The notes: generated by a model not told the origin, from the letters alone. Numbered from the stretch's first letter, positions 24,567 through 33,063 are shown. The stretch: 64,000 bases of DNA from Streptomyces iakyrus (GCF_000717055.1 NZ_JNXI01000014.1:1-64000); one strand, 5' to 3'. Program-made: numbers and translations.

Positions 24567-25910
24567 ATGGATTTCCAGCTGCTCGGTCCGTTCGCCGCCC
24601 GTCACGAGGGGCGGCCGGTGCTGCTCGGCAGCCGCCGGCAGGAGCGGTGCCTGCTGGCGGTCCTGCTGCTGCACGCCGGCCACTCCGTCCCGACCGGCCG
24701 CCTCATCGACCTGCTCTGGGACGACGCCCCGCCCGCCTCGGCCCGCGCCACCGTCCACACCTACGTCGGCAGGATCCGCGCCGCACTCCGGCCGTACGGG
24801 GTGTCCGTCGAGACCCGGCACGACGGCTACGCCGTGGAGCGGGGCCCGCACCGGATCGACGCGCGGGAGTTCACCGAACTCGTCGGGCACGCGGCCGACG
24901 CCCGTGACCCGGTGGAGCGCATCGGCCACTACGACCGTGCCCTGGCGCTCTGGCAGGGCCCCCTGCTCGCGGATGTCGCCGACGACCGGCTGCGCTCCCG
25001 GCTCGACGGCGGCCTGGGCGAACTGCGGCTGTCGGCGGTGGAACGACGGGCGGAGGCCCAGCTCGGCATGGGGCTGCCCGAGCGGGTCGTCGCGGACCTG
25101 GCGCCGCTGCTCCCGGAGCATCCGGCCCGCGAGCGCCTGGTCGCCGCGCAGATGACCGCCCTGCACCGCACGGGCCGCCGGGCCGAAGCGCTCCGGCTCT
25201 ACGACCGCACCCGCGCCCTCCTCGCGACCGACCTCGGCATCGGGCCGAGCCGCGAACTGCGCACCCTGCATGAGCGGATGCTGAGCGGCGACCCCCGGCT
25301 GGACCGGCCGCCCGGGCCCGTCTACGCGGTGCGGGTCGACGACCAGTGGCTCCCCTGGAGCACGAGCGGACACCCCGCGCTGGAGTTCTGCAACACCTAC
25401 GCCGGGTGGGGCGGGGACCGGCTGCCCGGGTCGGAGTGGCTGACCGGCTACGCCACGCTCGCCGTGTGGGCCGGGCACCTGGACCTGATCGAGCACCGGC
25501 AGACCGCCCGGCTGCGGGAACGGGCCCTTCGCCGGCCGGACGAGGCCGCCGCCGCCCTCGACGAGGCCCGGCGGTTCCGCACGGACCTGTACGCCTGCCT
25601 GACCGACCCGCAGGACGGCCGGGCGTTCAAGGCGGTCGCCGCGGTGGTGCAGGAGGCCGCGGGTCTGGCGGTCCTCACCCGGGGCGAGGACGGCCTGGGC
25701 CGCTGGCAGCCGTCCCCGTCCGCCGGACTGCGCCTGCCCCTGCACGCGGTGGCCCGCACGGCGGGCGAACTCCTCACCGATCCCCGCCGCTTCACCGTCC
25801 GCACCTGCCCCGCCCCCGACTGCGGCTGGCTGTTCCCCGACGAGAGCGGCCGCCGCAGATGGTGCAGCCTGCGCACGTGCGGGGCGGGACGGGGCTGTGC
25901 TGTGAGCTGA
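24567..25910 (+). CDS. BTAD (SARP-like) regulator fused to ABATE/CGNR zinc-finger region
   Basis: A 447-residue predicted DNA-binding regulator. Residues 1-95 form a winged helix of the AfsR/SARP OmpR-like type (LLGPFAARHEG, GRLIDLLWDD, YVGRIRAALRPYG, GYAVE). Residues about 95-245 are the helical BTAD domain ending LGIGPSRELRTLHERML. From about 265 a second module begins, HPALEFCNTYAGWGG, resembling the N-terminal ABATE domain of CGNR proteins, and ends with a Cys4-type finger CPAPDCGWLFPDESGRRRWC, then SLRTCG. Each module is usually a separate protein, so this is an unusual fusion. A hairpin follows at 26046-26086. Confidence 0.82.
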   Translation: MDFQLLGPFAARHEGRPVLLGSRRQERCLLAVLLLHAGHSVPTGRLIDLLWDDAPPASARATVHTYVGRIRAALRPYGVSVETRHDGYAVERGPHRIDAREFTELVGHAADARDPVERIGHYDRALALWQGPLLADVADDRLRSRLDGGLGELRLSAVERRAEAQLGMGLPERVVADLAPLLPEHPARERLVAAQMTALHRTGRRAEALRLYDRTRALLATDLGIGPSRELRTLHERMLSGDPRLDRPPGPVYAVRVDDQWLPWSTSGHPALEFCNTYAGWGGDRLPGSEWLTGYATLAVWAGHLDLIEHRQTARLRERALRRPDEAAAALDEARRFRTDLYACLTDPQDGRAFKAVAAVVQEAAGLAVLTRGEDGLGRWQPSPSAGLRLPLHAVARTAGELLTDPRRFTVRTCPAPDCGWLFPDESGRRRWCSLRTCGAGRGCAVS

Positions 25911-26045
25911 GGGACGGCGGGGTCGGGCGGCGCGTCGCCGGGCGGAGTGGACGGGCGGCCCGCTGCGGTGGTCCGCCGAGGGCGGACGGGGACTCTCACG
26001 CGTCCCGGACCGGCCGACGTCGGCGGGAGTTGGCGTGCGTTGAGG

Positions 26046-26086
26046 GCGGAGCCGCAGCGGTCCGTCGCAGGGCGGAACCGCTGCGG
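26046..26086. terminator. Hairpin between convergent genes
   Basis: CCGCAGCGGT at 26052-26061 pairs with ACCGCTGCGG at 26077-26086, flanked by further GGCGG/CCGCC pairing. There is no T-run. It lies between the BTAD-CGNR gene and the oppositely directed peptidase gene and may stop both transcripts. Confidence 0.45.
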
Positions 26087-26153
26087 CCGCCGGACGGCGG
26101 ACCGTGCAGCCCTCAGAACCCTGGCGGCTCGCCGCCAGCGGGTGGCGGGATCC

Positions 26154-27122
26154 TCAGGCGTGCCGGAACCGGTCCGTCGCCGCCACCACGGCCGCCGTCG
26201 AGGAGGTTCCCGACAGCCCGTGTCCCTCGCCGCCGATCAGGACGAGTTCCGCGTCCGGCCACACCTGTGCCAGGTGCCACGCGATGTCCGCAGGCCCGCT
26301 GATGTCCATCCGGCCGTGGATCAGCACGCCCGGGATGCCGGCCAGCTTCCCGGCGTCGCGCAGCAGTGCCCCGTCCTCCAGGAAGGCCGCGTGCCGCCAG
26401 TAGTGCGTGACGAGCCGGGCGAAGCGCATCCGGAAGCGCGGGTCCTCGTAGCGCGGGTCGGGCCGGTGCCCCGGCAGGGTGGAGACGTGCACGTCCTCCC
26501 ACCGGCACCACTCCCGCGCGGCCCGCTCCCGTACGGCGGGATCGGGGTCGGCGAGCATCCGGGCGTAGGCGTCCACCAGGCTCCCCTCGCGCTCGGCCTC
26601 CGGCACGGCGTCGCGGAACCGGGCCCACTCCTCGGGGAAGATCCGCCCCATGTCCCGGGTGACCCACTCCACCTCGCGGCGCGTGGTGCTGGTGACGCTG
26701 AAGAGCACCAGCTGGGACACGGACCCGGGGTGCTGCTCGGCGTAGGCCAGGGCGAGGGTGACGCCCCAGGAGCCGCCGAGGACCAGCCACGTCCCGATGC
26801 CGAGGTGCTCCCGCAACAGCTCGATGTCCGCGATGAGATGGTGCGTGGTGTTGGCGGCGAGCGAGGTCCCGGGATCGGCCGCGTCGGGCGTGCTCCGCCC
26901 GCACCCGCGCTGGTCGAGGAGCACGATGCGGTACGCCGCCGGGTCGAACAGCCGGCGCCAGAAGGACCCCGCCCCGGACCCCGGCCCGCCGTGCAGCACG
27001 AGGGCGGGCTTGCCCGCGGGATTCCCGCAGGCCTCCCAGTACACGCGGTTGCCGTCGCCGACGTCGAGCATGCCGTGCGCGTACGGCTCGATGCCGGGCG
27101 GATAGGGCTCGGGCATGGGCAT
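26154..27122 (-). CDS. pip: Proline iminopeptidase
   Basis: A 322-residue alpha/beta hydrolase of peptidase family S33 that releases N-terminal proline from peptides in the cytoplasm. The oxyanion motif HGGPGSG is at residues 44-50, the nucleophile elbow GGSWG has S118, and the Asp and His of the triad are probably in HGRMDISG and GGEGHGLSG near the C-terminus. RGCGRSTP follows the family pattern. It diverges from a MarR regulator gene across an 80-base gap containing a perfect 14-base palindrome, so the regulator probably controls it. Confidence 0.9.
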   Translation of the reverse strand: MPMPEPYPPGIEPYAHGMLDVGDGNRVYWEACGNPAGKPALVLHGGPGSGAGSFWRRLFDPAAYRIVLLDQRGCGRSTPDAADPGTSLAANTTHHLIADIELLREHLGIGTWLVLGGSWGVTLALAYAEQHPGSVSQLVLFSVTSTTRREVEWVTRDMGRIFPEEWARFRDAVPEAEREGSLVDAYARMLADPDPAVRERAAREWCRWEDVHVSTLPGHRPDPRYEDPRFRMRFARLVTHYWRHAAFLEDGALLRDAGKLAGIPGVLIHGRMDISGPADIAWHLAQVWPDAELVLIGGEGHGLSGTSSTAAVVAATDRFRHA

Positions 27123-27178
27123 GCGTGACGTCCTCTCCTGACCTGCCGCGGATGACGTGCCTTGGAGGTACTCAGATG

Positions 27179-27192
27179 TAACAGCGCTGTTA
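27179..27192. promoter_or_regulatory. Perfect palindrome, probable MarR operator
   Basis: TAACAGCGCTGTTA is a perfect 14-base palindrome between the divergent peptidase and MarR genes. It overlaps TAGATT at 27191-27196, a likely -10 element for the MarR gene only 6 bases before its GTG, so the message is probably leaderless and autorepressed. Confidence 0.7.
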
Positions 27193-27202
27193 GATTATCA
27201 GC

Positions 27203-27682
27203 GTGAGGAATCAACCGGATCCGGCCGCCGTGGGGACGCTGCTCCGCCACGTCCTGGAGCTGCTCGACGGCGATGTGGCCGCGGTCTACGAGGAGCAGGG
27301 CATGGCCGGGTACCGGCCGCGCTTCTCCCCGGTCGTCCGTGCGCTCGTGGCGCAAGGACCGCTCTCCGTGCGCGACCTGGCCGAGGCCATCGGCGTCACG
27401 CACTCGGCGGCGAGCCAGACCGCGGCCCAGATGGCCCGCGCGGGCCTGGTCGTCCACACCCCCGATCCGCTGGACGCCCGCCGCCGGCTGGTCGGCCTCA
27501 CGGCCGAGGCCCGGTCGCTGCTGCCGCGGATCGAGGCGGAGTGGGAGGCGACGGCTGCGGCGATGGCCGAGCTGGACGCGGAACTGTCGATGCCACTGGG
27601 GGAGTTGCTGGCCGAGGTCGCGCAGGCGGTGGGGCGGCGGCCGTTCCGGGAACGGGTGGCGGCGGCTCGCCGGACCGGGTGA
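27203..27682 (+). CDS. MarR-family transcriptional regulator
   Basis: A 159-residue winged-helix regulator. The DNA-binding region is LSVRDLAEAIGVTHSAASQTAAQMARAGLV followed by the wing TPDPLDARRRLVGLTAEA, with the conserved DxRxx-type wing. The GTG at 27203 starts at or within a few bases of the expected transcription start, suggesting leaderless translation. The palindromic operator candidate overlaps its promoter and lies between it and the divergent peptidase gene. Ligand unknown. Confidence 0.87.
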   Translation: MRNQPDPAAVGTLLRHVLELLDGDVAAVYEEQGMAGYRPRFSPVVRALVAQGPLSVRDLAEAIGVTHSAASQTAAQMARAGLVVHTPDPLDARRRLVGLTAEARSLLPRIEAEWEATAAAMAELDAELSMPLGELLAEVAQAVGRRPFRERVAAARRTG

Positions 27683-27861
27683 CCGGGGCAGGCACGGCCC
27701 GCCTGCTGCGCCCGGGAGACGCCGGCAGGCGCCGGACGTGATCGCCCGGCGCGAGTACCCACCTTTTTGTGGGGACTTGGCAGTGCGCCGGTGCCGCGCG
27801 AACCTGGTGGTGGGCGGCCGGTGAGGCACAGGATCCACAAGGGACGGAGGTGGCACCCGCC

Positions 27862-28212
27862 TCAGGAGGCCGGCCGGGCGGCCTCGGCCAGATTCTTCAG
27901 GTGCCGGTGGCCCCAGTCGGACAACGGCGCCAGCGCCTCGGAGAGTTCACGGCCGAACGCGGTCAGGGAGTAGACCGTCTTCGGCGGCAGCACGTCGTAC
28001 ACCTCCCGGTGCACCAGCCCGTCCGCGGCCATCTCGCGCAAGGCCTCGGTCAGCACCTTCTCGGACAGGCCCGGCAGCTTCCGGCGCAGTTCCGCCGGGC
28101 GGTGCGGGCCCGATTCCAGCAGCCAGAGCAGAGCCGTCTTCCACTTGCCGTCGACCACCGCGATCGCGGCGGTCACCCCGCACACGTCCGGATCCTGCCG
28201 CCGACGCGTCAT
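27862..28212 (-). CDS. HxlR-family transcriptional regulator
   Basis: A 116-residue winged-helix protein. The N-terminal VCGVTAAIAVVDGKWKTALLWLL contains the hallmark Cys and DGKWK of HxlR proteins, followed by RKLPGLSEKVLTEALREMAADGLV as the recognition helix and VYSLTAFGRELSEALAPLSDWG as the conserved C-terminus. Proteins of this type often respond to aldehydes, quinones or thiol stress through the N-terminal Cys. It diverges from an imine-reductase-like gene 70 bases away, whose expression it probably controls. Confidence 0.88.
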   Translation of the reverse strand: MTRRRQDPDVCGVTAAIAVVDGKWKTALLWLLESGPHRPAELRRKLPGLSEKVLTEALREMAADGLVHREVYDVLPPKTVYSLTAFGRELSEALAPLSDWGHRHLKNLAEAARPAS

Positions 28213-28229
28213 TTCCGCCCCTTTTCTTA

Positions 28230-28249
28230 TGCATTGTCATTGTCATGCA
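28230..28249. promoter_or_regulatory. Inverted repeat, candidate HxlR operator
   Basis: TGCAT at 28230-28234 and ATGCA at 28245-28249 flank two copies of TTGTCA in the short AT-richer gap between divergent hxlR-type and reductase genes. Confidence 0.5.
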
Positions 28250-28282
28250 GGACAACTGCCCTGCGCAACAGAGGAGTTCACG

Positions 28283-29215
28283 ATGACTTCGTACAGCGCT
28301 TCCACCGCCCCGGCGCATTCCGCCCGGCGGCCCGCCGGTCACCGGGTCACCACGGTCACCGTCCTCGGTCTCGGCCCGATGGGCCGTGCCCTGGCCGGCG
28401 CGCTCGTCGACGCGGGCCTGCGCACCACCGTCTGGAACCGCACCCCGGGCCGGGACCGGGAACTGCTCGGCCGTGGTGCGGCGGGTGCGGCCTCCGCGGC
28501 GGAAGCGGTGGCGGCGAGCGAGGTGACCGTCGTCTGCGTGGTGAACTACGACGCCGCCGACGCCGTGCTGCGCCAGGACGGGGTCGCGGCGGCCCTCAAG
28601 GGCCGTACAGTCGTGAACCTGACCGCCGACACACCGGCCCGGGCCCGCGCCACCGCCGGCTGGGCCGCGGAGCACGGCGTCCGCTACCTCGACGGCGCGA
28701 TCATGACCCCGACGACCACCATCGGCACGCCCGACGCGGTGTTCCTGTACAGCGGTCCGGAGGACCTCTACGAGGAAGTCGCCTCCCTACGACAGGCCTT
28801 GGGCGGTTCCCACACCCACCTCGGCGCGGACCCGGGCCGGGCCGCCGCCTACGACATCGCCCTGCTCGACATCTTCTGGACGGCGATGTCGGGCTACGCG
28901 CACGCCCTGGCGGTGGCCCGGGCCGAGGGCGTCACCGCGACCGAACTGGCCCCCTTCGCCCAGGGCATCGGCGCCATCCTCCCGCCGCTGTTCGGGGAGA
29001 CCGCCGCGGACGCCGACGCCGGGACCTACTCCGGCGACGGCAACCCGCTCACCTCGGCCGCGTCGTCCATGTCCCACATCGTCCACGTCTCCGAGTCGCA
29101 CGGCATCGACGCCGGTGTCATGCGCGCGGCCGAGGGCATGGCCCGCCGCACCATCGGCCTGGGCCACGGGCAGGACGGCTTCCTCCGCATCGCGGAGGTC
29201 ATCGGACGACGCTGA
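28283..29215 (+). CDS. NADP-dependent reductase, imine-reductase/beta-HAD type
   Basis: A 310-residue cytoplasmic oxidoreductase. The Rossmann motif VTVLGLGPMGRALAGALV (about residues 27-44) is followed by VWNRTPGR, whose Asn-Arg suggests NADP. The middle has NLTADTPARARATAGWAAEHG, and the C-terminal helical domain GADPGRAAAYDIALLDIFWTAMSGYAHAL, closely resembling imine reductases with the conserved Asp/Tyr region. Beta-hydroxyacid dehydrogenase is the alternative. The ATG at 28283 has GAGGAG upstream. It diverges from the HxlR gene and is followed by a strong bidirectional hairpin. Confidence 0.82.
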   Translation: MTSYSASTAPAHSARRPAGHRVTTVTVLGLGPMGRALAGALVDAGLRTTVWNRTPGRDRELLGRGAAGAASAAEAVAASEVTVVCVVNYDAADAVLRQDGVAAALKGRTVVNLTADTPARARATAGWAAEHGVRYLDGAIMTPTTTIGTPDAVFLYSGPEDLYEEVASLRQALGGSHTHLGADPGRAAAYDIALLDIFWTAMSGYAHALAVARAEGVTATELAPFAQGIGAILPPLFGETAADADAGTYSGDGNPLTSAASSMSHIVHVSESHGIDAGVMRAAEGMARRTIGLGHGQDGFLRIAEVIGRR

Positions 29216-29216
29216 C

Positions 29217-29276
29217 GGCTAAGGGGTCCCTTCACCCGCCCGGGTCGGGCGCTCATCGTGAAAGGACCCCTAAGCC
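29217..29276. terminator. Long-stem bidirectional terminator
   Basis: Arms GGCTAAGGGGTCCCTTCAC (29217-29235) and GTGAAAGGACCCCTAAGCC (29258-29276) pair over 19 positions with two mismatches. It lies just after the reductase stop and also contains the stop codon of the antisense LysR remnant. Confidence 0.75.
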
Positions 29277-29397
29277 GGGCCGCCGGGCACGCCGAACGCC
29301 CGCCCGCACTGCGCGAGGAGCTCCCGCACCGCGGGGCTCCGCCCGCTGCGCCAGACCAGGGCGAGCAGCGCCGGTGTCCGGACGTCGTCGATGGTGC
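29270..29397 (-). pseudogene. LysR regulator C-terminal remnant
   Basis: On the minus strand the frame ending in TAG at 29270-29272 reads IDDVRTPALLALVWRSG, then SPAVRELLAQCGRAFG, the usual last helix of LysR-type effector domains (ALVWR.GR.SPAVRELL). Nothing upstream of about 29397 continues the family; instead an unrelated remnant on the other strand begins. The remaining 250 or so residues and the DNA-binding domain have been lost. Confidence 0.65.
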
Positions 29398-29399
29398 CG

Positions 29400-29635
29400 G
29401 CGCACGGTGGGCCGCGAAGCGATCCGCACCCTCTGGGAGAAGGTCCTGGCCGACCGCCCGCACCTCGAACCCGAAGAGCCCCTGCCGACCCTGGTCCCCG
29501 GCGACATCGCCCTCACCTCCACCCCGCCGAAGGACGGGGCGGGGGCCCGGGCGCAGGTGGTCCGCAGGCAGGCAGGCGGACGGAAGCCGGCTGCGGGTGC
29601 TGGACCAGCCGGAGTTCGCGCCGCCGGTCCGCTGA
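29400..29635 (+). pseudogene. SnoaL-like/NTF2-fold protein remnant with 4-base duplication
   Basis: From about 29400 the frame reads TVGREAIRTLWEKVLADRP, then LPTLVPGDIALTSTPPKDGAGARAQVVRRQ. At about 29565-29578 the sequence GCAGGCAGGCAGGC carries an extra 4 bases, after which a different frame continues ADGSRLRVLDQPEFAPPVR to a stop at 29635. Removing one GCAG restores a normal C-terminus of the DUF4440/SnoaL-like family (small cone-shaped proteins, often enzymes or ligand binders). The N-terminal half is missing, so the gene is dead. Confidence 0.7.
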
Positions 29636-29735
29636 CCCGGCACCGCGGGGGCAGGACACGACGGCGCCCCCGCCCGCCATCGGCATCCGATGACGGGCGG
29701 GGGCGCGGACAGCAGGCCGGGCGGGACGCGAAGCG

Positions 29736-31790
29736 CTAGCCGCCGGTCACCTCGGTGACCCTCCAGCGCTGGTTGGAGCCGGAGTTCGGCTGCCAGACGC
29801 CCACGGAGGCGCCGTCGTTCGTGGACTGGCCCCCGACGTCCGGGAGCTGGCCCGTCGCCGCGTTCACCAGCGTCCAGGTGCCGTCGCCGGTCGTGGACGC
29901 GATCCACTGCGCGGCGGCGTCGCGCCGGCCCGCGTCGGGCTCGGCGACCAGGGCGCCGTCACGGACGGCCAGGCGCTTGTCCGAGCCGGTCTCGGTGAGG
30001 ACGTAGCGCTTGCGGTTGTCCTCGCCGCGGATCTGCTCGACCCGCCACTGCTGACCGCTGGGGTCGGAGGTGTTCGGGGTCTTGATGACCAGGCCCGTGC
30101 CGTTGCCGGCGATGGTGAGGTCCTTGCCGCTCTGGACGCCGGTCAGGCGGTAGGTGTGGCCCTTGCGCAGCTCGGCCGCGTCCTTCGCGACACCCGAGAC
30201 GCCCTTGACGAGGAAGGACGTCACCGACTGGGCGGGCACCGTGAGGGTGGCCTGCTTGCCGGTCACACGGACGGGCTTCTGCTTCTCCAGCTTGCCGTCG
30301 GCGCTGGTCACCACCGGGGTGACCGTGGCGCGGGAGGAGACCCGGCCGAACTTCGACAGGTCGAGCGTGACGTCGTGCGCCTCGGTGGCGCTGTTGACGT
30401 GGACGACGGTCGCCGCGTCGCCCTTGCGGGAGACCGCCGCGGTGCTGGACGTGTCGTTCGTCTTGATCAGCCGGTCGCCGGGCTTGATGAAGTGCGTGAA
30501 GTTGCGGGCCGTGTCGAACTTGGTGTTGGTGTAGATCGGGCAGGACTTCAGGGTGTCCTTCGCGGTGCAGCTGAACGGGATCTGGATCTCACCCCAGTTG
30601 CCGCCCTTGGCGGACTCGCCGCCCGGCTTCATGTTGTCGTAGTCCTCGACGGGCTGCCAGAACACCCAGGCCTTGGGCTCCAGTTCCCGCAGGTCGTCCA
30701 CCATGCGCTGGGCGAGGCCCAGGCCGGGCCGCATGTCCGTGAAGCTCTGGCCGTCGCCCCAGTCGCCCTCGACCTCGCTCATCCACAGCGGCTTGTCGGC
30801 GGCCTTGGCCAGGTCGCGGACGGTGGTGCGCTGGCCGGTGCCGTAGGTGTGGACGTTCATCTGGGCGACGAGGTCGCGGACCTCCTGGGGGTAGGAGTTC
30901 CAGTTCGTCGCGAAGGTGCCCGGGTTGGTCTCGTCCATCGCGGATATCTCCGCCTTCGAACGGGACTTGTCCAGGACCGGGGCCAGTGCGCGGAGCACCT
31001 TCTGCTGGAGCTCGGGGCCCATGTGGGCGCCCTCCTGGCGGCCCCCGACCGGCTCGCCGTCGGGGCCGAGCTTGGTGCCCCAGTAGTTGGTGTTCGGCTC
31101 GTTGAAGGGGTCGAGGGTGTCGACCTTGATGCCGTGCGCCTTCTCCAGACGCTCGGTCGCACCCACCAGGTACTTGGCGAAGTCGTCGACGGAGTCGGTC
31201 TTCAGCTGGTCCTTGCCCGCGTCGAAGTTGCCGGAGACGTAGCCGCTCTCGGTCATGAACCAGGGCGGGGAGTTGCTGAAGGTCTCCCAGTGGGTGATGT
31301 CCTTCTTGATGCGGTCGACCCACCAGCGCTGCGTCTTGTCGGCGTTCTTGTTCCAGTCGGCCGGGTCGTCCGCGTCCCACCAGTCGACGTCCTCGCGGGT
31401 GGTGCCCGCCGGGGCCTTCCACCAGCCCTCGACGGCGCCGCCGGCCCGCAGGTAGTCCTTGACGTCGGGGGCGTTGCCGCCGCCGATGTTGTAGCGGGCG
31501 ATGTTCAGGTTGAGACCGTCGTCGCCGAAGAGGAGCTTGTAGAGCTTCTCGCGGACCGCGGGCGGGTAGTCGCCGGTGGCGTTCGCGAACCAGACCAGGC
31601 TGGTGCCCCAGCCCTCGAACGTGTCCCCCGCGTAGGAGGGGTCGGGCCGGACGGTGACTCCGGCGGCGGCCGGCTGAGCCGGCTCGGCGTGCGCGGCGGG
31701 CAGGGTCGTCGTGGCCAGGAGGGTTCCGGTCGCCACGGCGGTGACGCCGATGGCCCCGAGGAGCCTTCTCTTACGGGTGCGGTGTGCCAT
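29736..31790 (-). CDS. Secreted GH30-type glycosidase with ricin lectin domain
   Basis: A 684-residue exported enzyme. The signal peptide ends at about residue 35 (PAAHA). The catalytic (beta/alpha)8 domain spans about 45-440, with acid/base E231 in DPFNEPN and probable nucleophile E339 in MSEVEGDW. A beta-sandwich typical of GH30 follows to about 530, then a ricin-type beta-trefoil (about 550-684; HTYRLTGVQSGKDLTI, QQWRVEQI, NQRWRV). In Streptomyces, similar proteins include endo-beta-1,6-galactanases, so arabinogalactan is a plausible substrate. A LacI regulator is encoded divergently with a perfect LacI-type operator between. Confidence 0.87.
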   Translation of the reverse strand: MAHRTRKRRLLGAIGVTAVATGTLLATTTLPAAHAEPAQPAAAGVTVRPDPSYAGDTFEGWGTSLVWFANATGDYPPAVREKLYKLLFGDDGLNLNIARYNIGGGNAPDVKDYLRAGGAVEGWWKAPAGTTREDVDWWDADDPADWNKNADKTQRWWVDRIKKDITHWETFSNSPPWFMTESGYVSGNFDAGKDQLKTDSVDDFAKYLVGATERLEKAHGIKVDTLDPFNEPNTNYWGTKLGPDGEPVGGRQEGAHMGPELQQKVLRALAPVLDKSRSKAEISAMDETNPGTFATNWNSYPQEVRDLVAQMNVHTYGTGQRTTVRDLAKAADKPLWMSEVEGDWGDGQSFTDMRPGLGLAQRMVDDLRELEPKAWVFWQPVEDYDNMKPGGESAKGGNWGEIQIPFSCTAKDTLKSCPIYTNTKFDTARNFTHFIKPGDRLIKTNDTSSTAAVSRKGDAATVVHVNSATEAHDVTLDLSKFGRVSSRATVTPVVTSADGKLEKQKPVRVTGKQATLTVPAQSVTSFLVKGVSGVAKDAAELRKGHTYRLTGVQSGKDLTIAGNGTGLVIKTPNTSDPSGQQWRVEQIRGEDNRKRYVLTETGSDKRLAVRDGALVAEPDAGRRDAAAQWIASTTGDGTWTLVNAATGQLPDVGGQSTNDGASVGVWQPNSGSNQRWRVTEVTGG

Positions 31791-31869
31791 CTCGAGTACT
31801 CCAGCTCGTGCGACCGGTGCGGGCTTCTGGTGCGGTTTGACGCTTTCTCGTACGGTTTCGACTAGGCAA

Positions 31870-31883
31870 TGTTTACGTAAACA
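31870..31883. promoter_or_regulatory. LacI-family operator
   Basis: TGTTTACGTAAACA is a perfect 14-base palindrome with the central CG of LacI/GalR operators, 80 bases before the glycosidase start and about 100 before the regulator. It probably mediates sugar-induced control of both genes. Confidence 0.8.
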
Positions 31884-31983
31884 TCCACTGGCGGGATGTC
31901 TACACTGTCCGAATCTCAGGGGTCAAGGACTCGTTCCGGACCGAAAATTGCGCCGGGTGCGCGGCGAGGGGAACGAGGGGCAG

Positions 31984-33063
31984 GTGGGCACCGTGGGCGG
32001 GGAGAACGAACCGGGGGGCGCGAGCCGTACGAGAAGGCGTGCGGCCCGGCCCCGCCAGGGCGCGTCCATGGCGGACGTCGCTCAGCTCGCCGGGGTCTCC
32101 TCCCAGACCGTCTCCCGCGTCTCGAACGGCTTCCCGGGCGTCACCGAGGACACCCGCGCGCAGGTCCTGGCCGCCATGCGGGAGCTGGGCTACCGCCCCA
32201 ACAGCGCGGCCCGGGCGCTGCGCCGGGGCGAGTTCCGCACCCTCGGCGTGATCACCTTCTCCCTGTCCACGATGGGCAACATCCGCACCCTGGAGGCCAT
32301 CGCCACCTCCGCCGCCGAGCACGGGTACGCCGTCACCCTGCTGCCGGTGGCCGTCCCCACCCAGGACGAGGTGAACGGCGCCTTCTCCCGGCTGGGCGAA
32401 CTCGCCGTGGACGCCGTCATCGTCATCATGGAGATCCACCTGCTCGACGCGGCGACGGTGTCCCTGCCGCCCGGTGTGCAGGTCGTGGTGGCCGATTCCG
32501 ACGCCGGCGACCGCTACACGGTCGTCGACACCGACCAGGCGGGCGGCGCCCGGGACGCCGTACGGCACCTGCTGGATCTCGGTCACGACACGGTGTGGCA
32601 CCTGGCCGGTCCCGAGGGCTCCTTCGCCGCCCAGCGCCGCGCCAACGCCTGGCGCACCACCCTCACCGGGGCGGGCCGCACCCCGCCGCCCCTGGTCCGC
32701 GGCGACTGGTCGGCCGCCTCCGGGTACCGGGCGGGCCTGCTCCTCGCCGACGAGCCGGAGTGCACGGCGGTCTTCGCCGCCAACGACCAGATGGCCCTGG
32801 GCCTGCTCCGCGCCCTGCACGAACGCGGCCGCCGCGTCCCCGACGACATCAGCGTCGTCGGCTTCGACGACATCCCCGAGTCCGCGTCCTTCCTCCCGCC
32901 GCTCACCACGATCCACCAGGACTTCGCCGAGGTGGGGCGGCTGTGCGTGGAGGGGGTGCTCAGCAAGATGCGGCAGGACGGGGTGGAGCACGGGACGACG
33001 ACGCTGGTGCCGACGCGGCTGGTCCGACGGGCGAGTACGGCCGCGCCGCGGCCCGGGCGGTGA
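31984..33063 (+). CDS. LacI-family transcriptional repressor
   Basis: A regulator of about 359 residues. The HTH is MADVAQLAGVSSQTVSRVSN (from residue about 29), with the hinge helix YRPNSAARALR. The periplasmic-binding-protein-like core includes LGVITFSLSTMGNIRTLEAI, VWHLAGPEGSFAAQRR, VFAANDQMALGLLRALHERG and VGFDDIPESASFLPPLTTI, the standard LacI/GalR blocks. The start is uncertain: GTG 31984 or 31993, or ATG 32068 immediately at the HTH. It diverges from the GH30 glycosidase, with the palindrome between, so it is the likely repressor of that gene. Confidence 0.87.
   Translation: MGTVGGENEPGGASRTRRRAARPRQGASMADVAQLAGVSSQTVSRVSNGFPGVTEDTRAQVLAAMRELGYRPNSAARALRRGEFRTLGVITFSLSTMGNIRTLEAIATSAAEHGYAVTLLPVAVPTQDEVNGAFSRLGELAVDAVIVIMEIHLLDAATVSLPPGVQVVVADSDAGDRYTVVDTDQAGGARDAVRHLLDLGHDTVWHLAGPEGSFAAQRRANAWRTTLTGAGRTPPPLVRGDWSAASGYRAGLLLADEPECTAVFAANDQMALGLLRALHERGRRVPDDISVVGFDDIPESASFLPPLTTIHQDFAEVGRLCVEGVLSKMRQDGVEHGTTTLVPTRLVRRASTAAPRPGR

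Noticed and set aside
27769..29739. A 656-codon plus-strand frame across HxlR and reductase genes
   Set aside because: It crosses two genes with clear families in other frames or on the other strand and only touches the SnoaL-like remnant near its end.
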